Positions 17,754 through 28,474 are shown, counted from the stretch's first letter. The stretch: 64,000 nt of DNA from Luteibacter flocculans (GCF_023612255.1 NZ_CP063231.1:788001-852000), one strand, 5' to 3'. A program made the numbers and translations. Notes: generated from the letters alone by a model not told the origin.

Positions 17754-20366
17754 GTGAGCGAATACGCAAACGCGCCGTTGCCCGTCAACGCGCCCTGGAT
17801 CGTCATGAAGTTCGGCGGCACCTCCGTGGCCACCGCCGCACGTTGGCGCAACATCCTTGAGCTGGCCGCCAGCCGCCGCGCCGAAGGCGCGCGCGTGCTG
17901 ATCGTGGTCTCGGCCCTGTCCGGTATCACCGACGGCCTGAAACAGCTTTGCACGCACGCGGATTCGAAACGCCGCTCGGACGCGGCCTCCGCACTGGCCG
18001 ATCGCCATCACGCACTCCTCGCGGAGATGTCGCTGGCCTTGCCGGAGACCCTGGGTGCGCGCCTCGCCGATCTCGCCCAACTGGCCGAGACCGGCGCCGC
18101 GGAGCTGGGCGAGCTGGCCTGGCAGGCTCGCGTGCAGGCCCATGGCGAACTGATGTCCAGCGCGCTCGGCGCGGCATTCCTCACCGCCAGCGGTCTCACG
18201 ACCACATGGCTGGACGCCCGAGAGTGCCTGCATTCGGTGGCCTTGCCGAACCAGAACGAGCGCACGCGCCTGCTCTCGGCGATGGTGGAACCGCATCACG
18301 ACGCGGCGCTTACCGCCGCACTCGCGGAACGCGGCGAGGTGTTCATCACGCAGGGTTTCATCGCGCAGGACGAGAGCGGTCGCACGGTGCTGCTCGGTCG
18401 CGGCGGATCGGATACGTCGGCGGCGTACTTCGGTGCACTGCTCGGCGCGGCGCGGGTGGAGATATGGACCGACGTGGCGGGCATGTTCAGCGCCAACCCT
18501 CGTCAGGTGGCCGGTGCGCGACTGCTCCAGCGCCTTGATTACGAAGAAGCTCAGGAAATCGCTTCCACGGGTGCCAAGGTGTTGCATCCGCGTTGCCTGT
18601 CGCCGCTGCGCGAGCCGCGCGTCCCGCTGCTCATCAAGGACACCAATCGACCGGAGCTGGACGGCACGTCGATCGGCCCGGAAGTGCGCGAACATGCGCC
18701 GAGCATCAAGGCGATCAGCGCGCGCAAGGGCATCACGCTCGTGTCCATGGAATCGGTGGGCATGTGGCAGCAGGTGGGCTTCCTCGCTGACGTGTTCGAC
18801 GCGTTCAAGCGCCATGGCCTTTCGGTGGACCTCATCGGTTCGGCGGAAACCAACGTGACGGTCTCGCTGGATCCCACGGAGAACCTGCTCGACTCCGACG
18901 CGATCGCTGCGCTCGCCGCCGATCTCGCGCGCGTGTGCCGGGTGAAGGTGATTGCGCCGTGTGCGGCGATCACGCTGGTGGGGCGTGGCATGCGTTCCAT
19001 GCTGCACAAGCTCTCCGGCGTGCTGGCGGAATTCGGCCAGTTGCGCGTGCATCTGATCTCGCAGTCGTCGAACAACCTCAACCTGACCTTCGTGGTCGAT
19101 GAAGATGTGGTCGACGACATGCTGCCTCGTCTGCATGAGCTGCTGATCGGCGCCGGTGCGTTGCGCACCGACGACAGCATGGTGTTCGGACCGTCGTGGC
19201 AATCGCTCTATGGTTCCGGCGAGCAGGCCGCGCACGCTGCCGCATGGTGGCAGGGCGAGCGCGACACGCTGCTGCGTCTGGCGCATGAACGCACGCCGCG
19301 CTACGTCTATCACCTGCCCACCGTGCGCGCGCAGGCGCGCCGCGTGAAGTCGTTGAAAGCGGTTGATCGCGTTCACTATGCGGTGAAGGCGAACACGCAT
19401 CCCGGCATCCTCAAGGTGCTCGCGGAGGAAGGCTTTGCCTTCGAGTGCGTGTCGCCCGGCGAGCTGGCGACCGTTGCGGCGGCAGTGCCGACGGACGTGC
19501 CGTTGCTGTTCACGCCGAATTTCGCCTCGCGCCGCGATTTCGAGGCGGCGCTGCAGACGCGTGCCACGATCACCATCGATGCCCTGCATCCGATCGAGCA
19601 TTGGGGCGACATGTTCACCGGTCGCGACATCGTGCTGCGCGTGGATCTCGGCCGCGGTCTCGGTCACCACGACAAGGTCAAGACCGGCGGCACCGGCAGC
19701 AAGTTCGGCGTGCCGGTCGAACACGTGGATCGCTTCCTGCGTCTGGCGGACGCGGCCGGTGCGCGGGTCATTGGACTGCATGCGCATCTGGGCTCCGGCA
19801 TTCTCGATGCAGCGCATTGGGGCGAGGTGTATGCCCAGCTCGCCGCACTGGCCGAGCGCATCGGCACGATTTCCGTTCTGAACATCGGCGGTGGTCTCGG
19901 CGTGCCGTCGCATCCGGGCGAGACCGCGCTGGACATGGCAGCGCTCGATCGCGTACTGACCTCCGTGCGTCAGGCGTACCCGCAATTCCAGCTCTGGATG
20001 GAGCCAGGTCGTTATCTCGTCGCCGACGCGGGCGTGCTGCTCGCGAAGGTCACGCAGGAAAAGGAGAAGGGTGCGAACGTGCGCTACCTCGGTCTCGACA
20101 CGGGCATGAACAGCCTCATCCGTCCTGCGCTGTACGACGCCTGGCATGAAATTGCCAACCTCACTCGTCTCGATGAGCCGGCCACCACGATGTACCAGGT
20201 GGTGGGGCCCATCTGCGAGTCGGGGGACATCCTCGGTTCCGACAGGCGCCTGCCCGAATCGAAAGAAGATGACGTGGTGCTGGTCGCCCAGGGTGGCGCC
20301 TATGGCGCCGTGATGGCGTCGCATTACAACCTGCGCGACGCCGCCGACGAGGTACTGCTGCCGTGA
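17754..20366 (+). CDS. lysAC: Bifunctional aspartate kinase / diaminopimelate decarboxylase
   Basis: 870 residues joining the first step (aspartate phosphorylation) and last step (meso-DAP decarboxylation) of lysine synthesis. The kinase domain covers about 1-470: WIVMKFGGTSVATAARW at residue 15, RGGSDTSAAYFGALLGA, and ACT domains with VGMWQQVGFLADVF and SSNNLNLTFVVDEDV. The decarboxylase domain follows (about 500-870): PLP lysine K545 in YAVKANTHP, HLGSGI, MEPGRYLVADAG, and the CESGDILG motif near residue 821. Start taken as GTG at 17754; the open frame extends to 17628 without family support. The stop overlaps the murL GTG (GTGA). The fusion is known from Xanthomonadales. Confidence 0.95.
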   Translation: MSEYANAPLPVNAPWIVMKFGGTSVATAARWRNILELAASRRAEGARVLIVVSALSGITDGLKQLCTHADSKRRSDAASALADRHHALLAEMSLALPETLGARLADLAQLAETGAAELGELAWQARVQAHGELMSSALGAAFLTASGLTTTWLDARECLHSVALPNQNERTRLLSAMVEPHHDAALTAALAERGEVFITQGFIAQDESGRTVLLGRGGSDTSAAYFGALLGAARVEIWTDVAGMFSANPRQVAGARLLQRLDYEEAQEIASTGAKVLHPRCLSPLREPRVPLLIKDTNRPELDGTSIGPEVREHAPSIKAISARKGITLVSMESVGMWQQVGFLADVFDAFKRHGLSVDLIGSAETNVTVSLDPTENLLDSDAIAALAADLARVCRVKVIAPCAAITLVGRGMRSMLHKLSGVLAEFGQLRVHLISQSSNNLNLTFVVDEDVVDDMLPRLHELLIGAGALRTDDSMVFGPSWQSLYGSGEQAAHAAAWWQGERDTLLRLAHERTPRYVYHLPTVRAQARRVKSLKAVDRVHYAVKANTHPGILKVLAEEGFAFECVSPGELATVAAAVPTDVPLLFTPNFASRRDFEAALQTRATITIDALHPIEHWGDMFTGRDIVLRVDLGRGLGHHDKVKTGGTGSKFGVPVEHVDRFLRLADAAGARVIGLHAHLGSGILDAAHWGEVYAQLAALAERIGTISVLNIGGGLGVPSHPGETALDMAALDRVLTSVRQAYPQFQLWMEPGRYLVADAGVLLAKVTQEKEKGANVRYLGLDTGMNSLIRPALYDAWHEIANLTRLDEPATTMYQVVGPICESGDILGSDRRLPESKEDDVVLVAQGGAYGAVMASHYNLRDAADEVLLP

Positions 20367-21712
20367 CATCCGTTTCGATCGATCCGCGCCAGGGTCGCGC
20401 GTTCCGTTTCGTGCGCCACACCTACGCCGATGGCGTGGCTTCGCTGGTCTACGCCTTCGACGACGGCGAAGCGCTTGTCGAGCGCGTGACCTTCCCCGGT
20501 GCACCTGCTGTGCCGGCGGGACGCGAGGCCGCGTTTGCGGCGGCCCTGCGTCTGCTGCACCTGGTCGCCGGCGTCAGCTACTACAAGGCAGGCATCCCGC
20601 CGTCGATCGTGGTGGAAGGCGAGCCGCTGGATGAGGAAAGTGCATCGCTCGCCGATGCGCTGTATCTGCACGGTCTGGCCGAGTTCGCGTATCGCAACGG
20701 TCTCGATCTGCGCGGTCGCATTCGCTTTCCGTTCTCGGCCAAGCGACCGTCCCCCGCGCCCGCGATCGGACTGCCGCCGCGCTCGTTGCTGCCGATCGGC
20801 GGCGGCAAGGATTCCGTGGTGGCGGTCGAAGCGATCAAGTCGATCGGTGCGGATGCGACGGCCACCTGGGTGGGCAACTCGCCGTTGATCGCGGAGTGCG
20901 CCTCGCGTACCGGGCTGTCGACACTCAACATTTCCCGCGAACTGGCGCCCGGCCTGTTCGAACTGAATCGGCTCGGCGCATGGAACGGGCATATCCCCGT
21001 CACCGCGATCAACTCGGCGATTCTTGCCGTCGCGGCGATCCTCTACGGATACGACTCCATCGTGTTCGCCAATGAGCGATCGGCGTCGGTCGCCACGCTG
21101 GAATACGAAGGGCAGCAGGTGAATCACCAGTGGAGCAAGGGCTTCGGTTTCGAAAAGACCTTGCACGATTACCTGCACTCGCACGTCGCGGCCGATCTCG
21201 ATTACTGCTCGCTGCTGCGGCCGTGGTCCGAACTTGCCGTGACCAGCGCGTTCGCGCGTCTCGGCGGCGATTACTTCACGGTGTTCTCGAGCTGCAACCG
21301 CAACTTCCGCATCCTTGGGCCCAAGCCCGCGGACCGCTGGTGCGGCCAATGCCCGAAGTGCCATTTCGTGTTCCTGGCGCTGGCGCCGTTCATGGCGAAG
21401 CCGCGTCTGCTGTCGATCTTCGGGCGCAATCTGCTCGACGACGATGCGCTGGCCGGCGCCTTCGATGCGCTGCTGGAATACAAGGATCACAAACCCTTCG
21501 AATGCGTGGGTGAGGGTGCCGAAGCACGTGCCGCCATGGCAGCGCTTGCCGAGCGCCCCGAGTGGCGCGAAGACGCGCTCGTGGCGCGTTTCCGTCGCGA
21601 GATCCGGCCGCAACTGGATGACGCTGATCTCGCGCTGGAGCCCTGGCTCATGCCGGGGGCGTCGCACCTCGTGCCGGAGCGGCTGCGCGGAGCGTTGGAT
21701 GCACTGGGCTGA
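20363..21712 (+). CDS. murL: UDP-MurNAc-L-Ala-L-Glu epimerase MurL
   Basis: 449 residues. MurL inverts the glutamate of UDP-MurNAc-L-Ala-L-Glu to the D form, replacing glutamate racemase in Xanthomonas oryzae. A PP-loop-like GGGKDSVV at 146-153 binds ATP; FSSCNRNFRI and WCGQCPKCHFVFLALAPF (CxxC..C pattern) follow near residues 310-340, both typical of the family. The GTG start at 20363 overlaps the lysAC stop by 4 bases, and its end overlaps murD2 by 14 bases. The adjacency of murL and murD2 is the known genetic signature. I infer that the organism makes D-Glu on the nucleotide precursor; whether murI exists elsewhere cannot be seen. Confidence 0.93.
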   Translation: MTSVSIDPRQGRAFRFVRHTYADGVASLVYAFDDGEALVERVTFPGAPAVPAGREAAFAAALRLLHLVAGVSYYKAGIPPSIVVEGEPLDEESASLADALYLHGLAEFAYRNGLDLRGRIRFPFSAKRPSPAPAIGLPPRSLLPIGGGKDSVVAVEAIKSIGADATATWVGNSPLIAECASRTGLSTLNISRELAPGLFELNRLGAWNGHIPVTAINSAILAVAAILYGYDSIVFANERSASVATLEYEGQQVNHQWSKGFGFEKTLHDYLHSHVAADLDYCSLLRPWSELAVTSAFARLGGDYFTVFSSCNRNFRILGPKPADRWCGQCPKCHFVFLALAPFMAKPRLLSIFGRNLLDDDALAGAFDALLEYKDHKPFECVGEGAEARAAMAALAERPEWREDALVARFRREIRPQLDDADLALEPWLMPGASHLVPERLRGALDALG

Positions 21713-23051
21713 GCTCGACGGGCGACGCGTCGCCGTCTGGGGCTTCGGCCGGGAAGGGCGCGCAGCGCTCGATGCGCTCGCTCGTCATCTTCCCGGTCAG
21801 CCCGTCGCGCTGTATTGCGCGGCGGGCGAAGCCGAGGCCGCGACGGCTGCCTATCCCTCGATCAGTGTGCATGGTGTCGCACCCGACGCGGACACGCTGG
21901 CGAGCTACGACGTCGTCATCAAGTCGCCGGGCATTTCCGCGTACAAGCCCGAGTTAATGGCTGCTGCGGAACGCGGTACGCGATCCACCTCGGGCACCGC
22001 CTTGTGGTTCGCTGCGCATGCGGGCGCACGCACGATCGCCGTCACCGGCACGAAGGGCAAAAGCACAACGTCTGCGCTCATCGCGCACCTGGCACGGTCG
22101 CTGGGGGTACGCACGGCGCTCGCGGGCAACATCGGTCTGCCGCTGTTGGAACTCGACGGCACCGTCGCCGACCTGTGGGTGATCGAGCTGTCGAGCTTCC
22201 AGACGGGGGAGGCGTCCGGCGTGGATCTCGGCGTGGTCACCAGCCTCTACGAGGAGCACCTCGACTGGCATGGTTCGCGCGAGCGCTACGTCGACGACAA
22301 GCTGAAGCTGCTGTCGGCATCGAGCAAGGTTCTGGTGAATGCGATGCAGCCTGCCTTGCTGGCGCGCGCCGTCGATCATCCGGGGCTGCACACCTTCGGC
22401 GACATCGCAGGCTGGCACGTCGCCGGCGGGTGGATCGTCCGTGGCGCACAACGTGTGATCGAGGCGTCACGCGTCTCTGCGCCCGGCCTGCACAACGCGA
22501 TCAACGCCTGCGCCGCGCTTGCCGCGCTGGAGATCATGGGCTACGACGCCATCGCCGCCGCGCCTGCCGTCGCCACCTTTGCGCCGCTACCGCATCGCCT
22601 GCAGCCGCTGGGCGAACGCGACGGTCTCGCTTGGATCAACGACTCCATCAGCACGACGCCGTTGGCGAGCCTTGCGGCACTGGAAAGCGTTGGCACAAAG
22701 CGCACGGCGTTGATCGTCGGCGGGCATGACCGCGGTCTCGACTGGTCGCCCTTTGTCGATGCGATGCGCGTGCATGCGCCCGACGCGATCATTTGCCAGG
22801 GGGCCAACGGACCGCGCATCGCCGACGCACTGGAAAACGCTGGCATCGAGGGCGTGTACCGCGCCATCGATATGCCGGCCGCCGTCGCGGCCGCGCGCGT
22901 CGCACTGAACGGCAACGGCTGCGTGTTGCTCTCCCCAGGTGCCCCCAGCTTCGACCAATTCCACGACTACGCCGACCGCGGCAGACGCTTCGCGGAACTC
23001 GCGGGATTCGAAGCGAGCACGGCAAGCATCCAGGGATTGGGTGTCGGTTGA
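21699..23051 (+). CDS. murD2: UDP-MurNAc-L-Ala:L-glutamate ligase MurD2
   Basis: 450-residue Mur ligase that adds L-Glu (and not D-Glu) to UDP-MurNAc-L-Ala, feeding MurL. An N-terminal Rossmann domain (VAVWGFGREGRAALDAL), the ATP loop GTKGKSTTSALIAHL (117-131), the central ELSSFQTGEASGVDLGVVTSLYEEHLDWHGS and the C-terminal INDSISTTPLASLAALE, SPGAPSFDQFHDYADRG complete the MurD pattern. Length fits MurD. I chose ATG 21699 (MHWAELDGRR), inside the murL end; a longer in-frame ORF from 21315 overlaps murL by 400 bases and is rejected. A repeat cluster follows within 35 bases. Confidence 0.93.
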   Translation: MHWAELDGRRVAVWGFGREGRAALDALARHLPGQPVALYCAAGEAEAATAAYPSISVHGVAPDADTLASYDVVIKSPGISAYKPELMAAAERGTRSTSGTALWFAAHAGARTIAVTGTKGKSTTSALIAHLARSLGVRTALAGNIGLPLLELDGTVADLWVIELSSFQTGEASGVDLGVVTSLYEEHLDWHGSRERYVDDKLKLLSASSKVLVNAMQPALLARAVDHPGLHTFGDIAGWHVAGGWIVRGAQRVIEASRVSAPGLHNAINACAALAALEIMGYDAIAAAPAVATFAPLPHRLQPLGERDGLAWINDSISTTPLASLAALESVGTKRTALIVGGHDRGLDWSPFVDAMRVHAPDAIICQGANGPRIADALENAGIEGVYRAIDMPAAVAAARVALNGNGCVLLSPGAPSFDQFHDYADRGRRFAELAGFEASTASIQGLGVG

Positions 23052-23085
23052 TTTTCTTCGGCTCCCACAGGTGTTCTGCGCTCTC

Positions 23086-23205
23086 GTAGGAGCCGCCATG
23101 GCGGCGAGGGGAAGCTTGCCTTGAGGTTGGTCGATGCTGGGGCTGGGCGATGTGTGTTTCGGCTTCCCCGCTTCGTTGGCTTCTCGCCGCTATAGCGGCT
23201 CCCAC
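23086..23205. repeat. REP-like inverted pair between murD2 and FlhB-like gene
   Basis: Two copies of the GCCATGGC-type palindrome face each other: a plus copy at 23086-23120 (GTAGGAGCCGCCATGGCGG, then CGAGGGGAAGCTTGCC) and an inverted copy at 23166-23205 ending in TAGCGGCTCCCAC with the CCGCTTCGTTGGCTTCTCG flank. The arrangement is the same as at 1411-1680. It lies between convergent gene ends, where such repeats could form hairpins in both transcripts. Nothing else is seen between 23052 and 23216. Confidence 0.82.
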
Positions 23206-23216
23206 ATGACGGGGAG

Positions 23217-23480
23217 TCAGCTCTCGACTGCGGCCAGCAGCGTGCCCACGACGGCGGCGAGCGCGGCATACAGTTCCGGCGGCACGTCGTCGCGTAGGCG
23301 AACGGCGGCGAGCAGGGCGGCGATCTGCGGATCGAGTTGCGGTGCCAGCCCGAGGGCCTGGGCGCGTTCCAGCATGGCCTTCACGCCGTCCGCATCGATG
23401 CGTTGACTGTTGCCGTTGCTGCTGGGCGACGCGAGCCGCAGCGTGACGCTGCGCCGGGGCGACGGGAGTGACGGGTTCAT
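23217..23480 (-). CDS. FlhB C-terminal-domain-like protein (export switch homologue)
   Basis: 87 residues resembling the cytoplasmic C-terminal domain of FlhB/EscU, the switch protein of flagellar and type III export. Visible matches are the spacing of MLERAQALGLAPQLDPQIAALLAAVRLRDDVPPELYAALAAVVGTL, where DVPPELYAALA matches the family's IPxELYxAVA. The NPTH autocleavage motif is absent, as in the stand-alone paralogues found beside FliK-like genes. Its start ATG overlaps the stop of the FliK-like gene as ATGA, so they are coupled. The role is unknown; it may modulate substrate specificity of the flagellar export gate. Confidence 0.7.
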   Translation of the reverse strand: MNPSLPSPRRSVTLRLASPSSNGNSQRIDADGVKAMLERAQALGLAPQLDPQIAALLAAVRLRDDVPPELYAALAAVVGTLLAAVES

Positions 23481-24634
23481 GCGCGGGCTTCCAGCAGGAC
23501 CGCGCTGTAGGCGCTGGTGGGTACCGGCAGGCCGTGCATGCAGGCAAAGTTGTCGAGGATCAGGCCACTCTTCTCAAGAAGGCGACGCAGCGAGACGAAT
23601 TCGTTTTCCAGCCGACCCACGGTTTCCCCGTGTTGCGCCCACAGGCGTACCGATACGCGAGGCACGCGCAGTTGGATTTCGCCTTGCACGGCGCCGAGGG
23701 CCGGCGGATCGATGGCGAAGCCCACGGTCCACGGGCCTTCGGCCTCGCCGGGCGCGGCTTTGCCTTCTTCGATGCGAAGCTGGAGCACGTCGTAGCCACG
23801 AACGCCCGCCAGCGGGATTTCGATCATCCACAGACCGGCCTGCGGTTGGGATTCGAGCTGCCCAATTTCGACGCGTGCAAGTGCGGCACGCGTGTCGGTA
23901 CGAAGCTGGCCGACGAGGCCGTCTACGTCTTCTTCCGTCACGGCCATTTCCGCCGCCCGCGATTGGGCGACCAGGGGACGCTGTGCGAGCGGTGGCGGCG
24001 TGTCACTGGTGGGGCGCGGCATGGTGTTGTTGCCAGGCCGTGCTGCGGGAAGTTCGGCCAGCGTGCGGCGCAGGGCGAGCAGGGCGGCCTTGAAGTCGTC
24101 GGAGGCCGGCGCCTCCTGCTTGCGCTCGGCGAGATGCGCTTCGAGGAAGGCGCCGCTCTTGGCGATGGCTTCCTTCATGCCGGATGGCGAACTCACGTCT
24201 GCAGGCTTGTTGATCGCGGCTTCCAGCGTCGCCAGCGCCGCGCGCAACGGCGCCGGAAGCACCCGGGCGATCGGCCGGCGACCGAGAGCGGCGAGCACGC
24301 CGAGCAAAGGCGCGTAGCCGTTCTGCTGCGGCAGGCGTTCGCGCAGGCCCTGCATCGCCACCCGTTCGTCGGCATTGCCGAGGACGACCTCGAGTTGCGG
24401 CTGCGGCCCCTGGGTAAGCACCCGAACCTGGAACTGCGGGGGCAACTGGGTGCCGGCCGCGTCGGCTTCCACCGTCATGCCGCCGATTTCCAGCAGCAGC
24501 TTGCCGATATCGTTCTGGCCCATCACCCGCGCCGACAACAGGGCGCCGACCCGCCAGCTGTCCACCGCGGCTGTGGTACCCGCGGCCGCGCCGGCCCACA
24601 ACTGGGCAGCGAGACTGGTCGGCTGGATGATCAA
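23477..24634 (-). CDS. FliK-like flagellar hook-length control domain protein
   Basis: 385 residues, Ala/Leu-rich. The C-terminal part WMIEIPLAGVRGYDVLQLRIEEG... through VRLWAQHGETVGRLENEFVSLRRLLEKSGLILDNFACMHG resembles the C-terminal domain of FliK, which talks to FlhB. A long central region (about 120-250) is rich in Ala, Pro and charged residues and may be disordered. I propose TTG 24634 (LIIQPTSLAAQLW) as start, with GGAGGA about 8 bases upstream; the ORF is open to 24811 with no other good ribosome site. It is coupled to the FlhB-like gene downstream. No hook or basal-body genes lie nearby. Confidence 0.7.
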   Translation of the reverse strand: MIIQPTSLAAQLWAGAAAGTTAAVDSWRVGALLSARVMGQNDIGKLLLEIGGMTVEADAAGTQLPPQFQVRVLTQGPQPQLEVVLGNADERVAMQGLRERLPQQNGYAPLLGVLAALGRRPIARVLPAPLRAALATLEAAINKPADVSSPSGMKEAIAKSGAFLEAHLAERKQEAPASDDFKAALLALRRTLAELPAARPGNNTMPRPTSDTPPPLAQRPLVAQSRAAEMAVTEEDVDGLVGQLRTDTRAALARVEIGQLESQPQAGLWMIEIPLAGVRGYDVLQLRIEEGKAAPGEAEGPWTVGFAIDPPALGAVQGEIQLRVPRVSVRLWAQHGETVGRLENEFVSLRRLLEKSGLILDNFACMHGLPVPTSAYSAVLLEARA

Positions 24635-24721
24635 GGAGATGTCCTCCGAGGCCCTGCGGGCCCCGAATGGGCACGCTCCTGTAACACAGGGAATCGGCGG
24701 GAACTTGCGAAACTTTAGGGG

Positions 24722-26003
<1,282 letters not shown>

Positions 26004-26175
26004 GACCCTCTTGCGGGCGTCGGTCGGCGCCCCAACGCCTTGTCGGGCCCGGGAGGGCTGCGGCCTGCGCCGTCGGCGCGCGGTACATAAGCAGCGGGGT
26101 GCGTGGCATAATCCACGATCTTTTTCCGTGAATGGCCGCTTTTCCCAGGCTGTTCCATGACTTGCGAGAAATCCG

Positions 26176-26523
26176 ATGAGCCTTCCGACGTTCGCCGCCA
26201 TTGCCCAGGCCACCGCTCCCGCCGCTGGCGCCGCTCCGCAGGGAGCCCTCGGCCTTTCGCCGCTGATCATGATGGCGGTGCTTTTCGGCATCTTCTATTT
26301 CATGATGATCCGCCCGCAGATGAAGCGGCAGAAGGAGCATCGCGCCCTGCTGTCCGCGCTCGCCAAGGGCGACGAGGTGGTCATGGGTGGCGGCCTGGCC
26401 GGTCGCATCGAGGACGTGGGCGAAGCCTTCGTCCGCGTGGAAATCGCCCCGGGCACGGTCGTGCAGGTGCAGAAGGGTTCGATCACCCAGGTGCTGCCCA
26501 AGGGCAGCCTGAAGAAGTCCTGA
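26176..26523 (+). CDS. yajC: Sec translocon accessory protein YajC
   Basis: 115 residues; subunit of the SecDF-YajC complex that aids protein export. A single membrane helix is seen near residues 32-52 (LIMMAVLFGIFYFMMIRPQ), followed by MKRQKEHRALLSALAKGDEVV and a small soluble domain, GGLAGRIEDVGEAFVRVEIAPGTVVQVQKGSI, all typical of YajC. Length fits. It lies 172 bases after tgt and 64 before secD. In the gap from tgt a weak -10-like CATAAT inside GTGGCATAATCCAC (26104-26117) may mark a promoter. Confidence 0.96.
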   Translation: MSLPTFAAIAQATAPAAGAAPQGALGLSPLIMMAVLFGIFYFMMIRPQMKRQKEHRALLSALAKGDEVVMGGGLAGRIEDVGEAFVRVEIAPGTVVQVQKGSITQVLPKGSLKKS

Positions 26524-26587
26524 GACTTCTTCTTTCAACAGGCGTCAGCCGCGGCCGGCGCACGGCCGCTTTCATGGAATGCAAGGC

Positions 26588-28462
26588 ATGAGTGATTTTC
26601 CACGCTGGAAGTACGCGCTGGTCGTGATCGTGTTGCTGTTCGGCATCGTGTACGCGTTGCCGAATGTCTTCCCGCCGCAGCCCGCGGTGCAGATCTCGGG
26701 TAACCGTGGCGCCCTGGTCGACGCGTCGCTGAAGAGCAAGGTCGAAGGTATGCTGGTCACCGCGAAGGTGCCGGCGTCGTCGATCGAGATCGATCCGAAG
26801 GGCACCCGCCTGCTGGCGCGCTTCGGCAGCGTCGATGCGCAGGCGAAGGCGTCCGACGTCCTCCGGTCGGGCCTCGGCGACACCTATACGGTGGCGCTGA
26901 ACCTGGCCTCGACGGTGCCGTCGTGGCTGCGTGCGATCAACGCCAACTCGATGCCGCTGGGCCTCGATCTTCAGGGCGGCGTGCATTTCCTCATGGAAGT
27001 GGACCAGAACGCGGTGATCGACGCCCAGGAGACACGCTACGCCGACGACATCCGTGCGCTGCTGCGCGACAAGAACGTGTCGTACGACGCGGTCAATCGC
27101 AATGCCCGCGGGCAGGGCGTGAGCGTGGTGCTCCGTTCGGAGGCCGACCGCCAGCAGGCGGCTACGCTCATCGGTACGGACTATCCGGATCTGGCCGTGA
27201 CCGACGGCGCGAACACCGGCAATCGTTTCATCCTCAATGCCACGGTCAAGCCGGCCAAGCTGCGCGAACTGGCGCAGAGCACGATCAGCCAGAACGTGAC
27301 CACGCTGCGCCAGCGCGTGAACGCGCTGGGCGTGTCCGAGCCGCTGATCCAGCAGCAGGGCGCCAACCAGATCATCGTCGAGCTGGCCGGCGTGCAGGAC
27401 ACGGCGGAAGCGAAGAAGATCATCGGCGCTACCGCCACGCTGGAATACCGTGCAGGCCTGTACACGCCGCAGCAGGCGGTGGATGCCGCCCGCTCGGGCA
27501 GCGTGCCACCCGATGCCAAGCTCTACTACGGTCGCGACGGTCGTCCGTACCTGCTGAGCAAGAAGGTGATCGCCAAGGGTGATGAGCTGACCAGCGCCGT
27601 CTCGGGTCGCGACCAGCAGAACGGCACGCCCAACGTCAGCGTCACGCTCAACAGCGCCGGCGCGCGCAAGATGCAGGAGTTCACCAACGACAACGTCGGC
27701 AAGCCGATGGCGGTGCTCTACATCACTCGCACCATCGAAACCAAGATGGTCGACGGCAAGGAAGTGAAGACGCCGAAGATCACCGAAGAGGTGATCAACT
27801 ACGCCAACATCAGCTCGCCGTTCGGCAAGCAGTTCTCGACCAACGGCCTGCCCAGCGATGCGGAAGCGTCGGAACTGGCGCTGCTGCTGCGTGGTGGCTC
27901 CCTCGCCGCCCCCGTCGACATCGTCGGCGAGAGCGTGATCGGTCCCAGCCTCGGCGCCGACAACATCGACAAGGGCTTCAAGGCAGTGATGCTCGGCCTC
28001 GGGCTGGTGCTGCTGGCTGCCGCGATCTACTACAAGCTGTTCGGCCTCGTGGCGGACGTTGCGCTGTTCTTCAACCTCGTGCTGCTGGTGGCGGTGATGT
28101 CGATGATCGGCGTGACCCTCACCATGCCGGGCATCGCCGGTATCGTGCTGACGCTGGGTATGGCGATCGACGCCAACGTGCTGATCTGCGAACGCATCCG
28201 CGAGGAGCTGCGCAACGGCTCGTCGCCGCTGGCCGCCATCCGCACGGGTTACGACAAGGCGTGGGCGACCATTCTCGACGCGAACGTGACCCACCTGCTC
28301 GCCGCGCTCGGTCTCATGACCATGGGCTCGGGCCCGATCAAGGGCTTCGGCGTCACGCTGTTCATCGGTATCCTCACCTCGATGTTCACCTCGGTGACGG
28401 TGACCCATGCCATCACGGCGCTGATCCACGGCGGCCGCAAGCTCAAGACCCTGTCGGTCTGA
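26588..28462 (+). CDS. secD: Protein translocase subunit SecD
   Basis: 624 residues. SecD with SecF uses the proton motive force to pull secreted proteins across the inner membrane. An N-terminal membrane helix (WKYALVVIVLLFGIVYALPN) is followed by the large periplasmic domain with LGLDLQGGVHFLMEVD (residues about 121-136) and by five C-terminal helices containing GFKAVMLGLGLVLLAAAIYYK and the RND-type GIVLTLGMAIDANVLICERIREEL. I take ATG 26588 as the start (MSDFPRWKY); an upstream in-frame ATG at 26579 adds three residues. It precedes secF by 12 bases. Confidence 0.97.
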   Translation: MSDFPRWKYALVVIVLLFGIVYALPNVFPPQPAVQISGNRGALVDASLKSKVEGMLVTAKVPASSIEIDPKGTRLLARFGSVDAQAKASDVLRSGLGDTYTVALNLASTVPSWLRAINANSMPLGLDLQGGVHFLMEVDQNAVIDAQETRYADDIRALLRDKNVSYDAVNRNARGQGVSVVLRSEADRQQAATLIGTDYPDLAVTDGANTGNRFILNATVKPAKLRELAQSTISQNVTTLRQRVNALGVSEPLIQQQGANQIIVELAGVQDTAEAKKIIGATATLEYRAGLYTPQQAVDAARSGSVPPDAKLYYGRDGRPYLLSKKVIAKGDELTSAVSGRDQQNGTPNVSVTLNSAGARKMQEFTNDNVGKPMAVLYITRTIETKMVDGKEVKTPKITEEVINYANISSPFGKQFSTNGLPSDAEASELALLLRGGSLAAPVDIVGESVIGPSLGADNIDKGFKAVMLGLGLVLLAAAIYYKLFGLVADVALFFNLVLLVAVMSMIGVTLTMPGIAGIVLTLGMAIDANVLICERIREELRNGSSPLAAIRTGYDKAWATILDANVTHLLAALGLMTMGSGPIKGFGVTLFIGILTSMFTSVTVTHAITALIHGGRKLKTLSV

Positions 28463-28474
28463 CGGGAGGACGCC

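Noticed and set aside
17676-20504. A 942-residue minus-strand open frame opposite lysAC
   Set aside because: Same reason: overlaps a complete fused enzyme and shows His/Arg-rich composition without domains.
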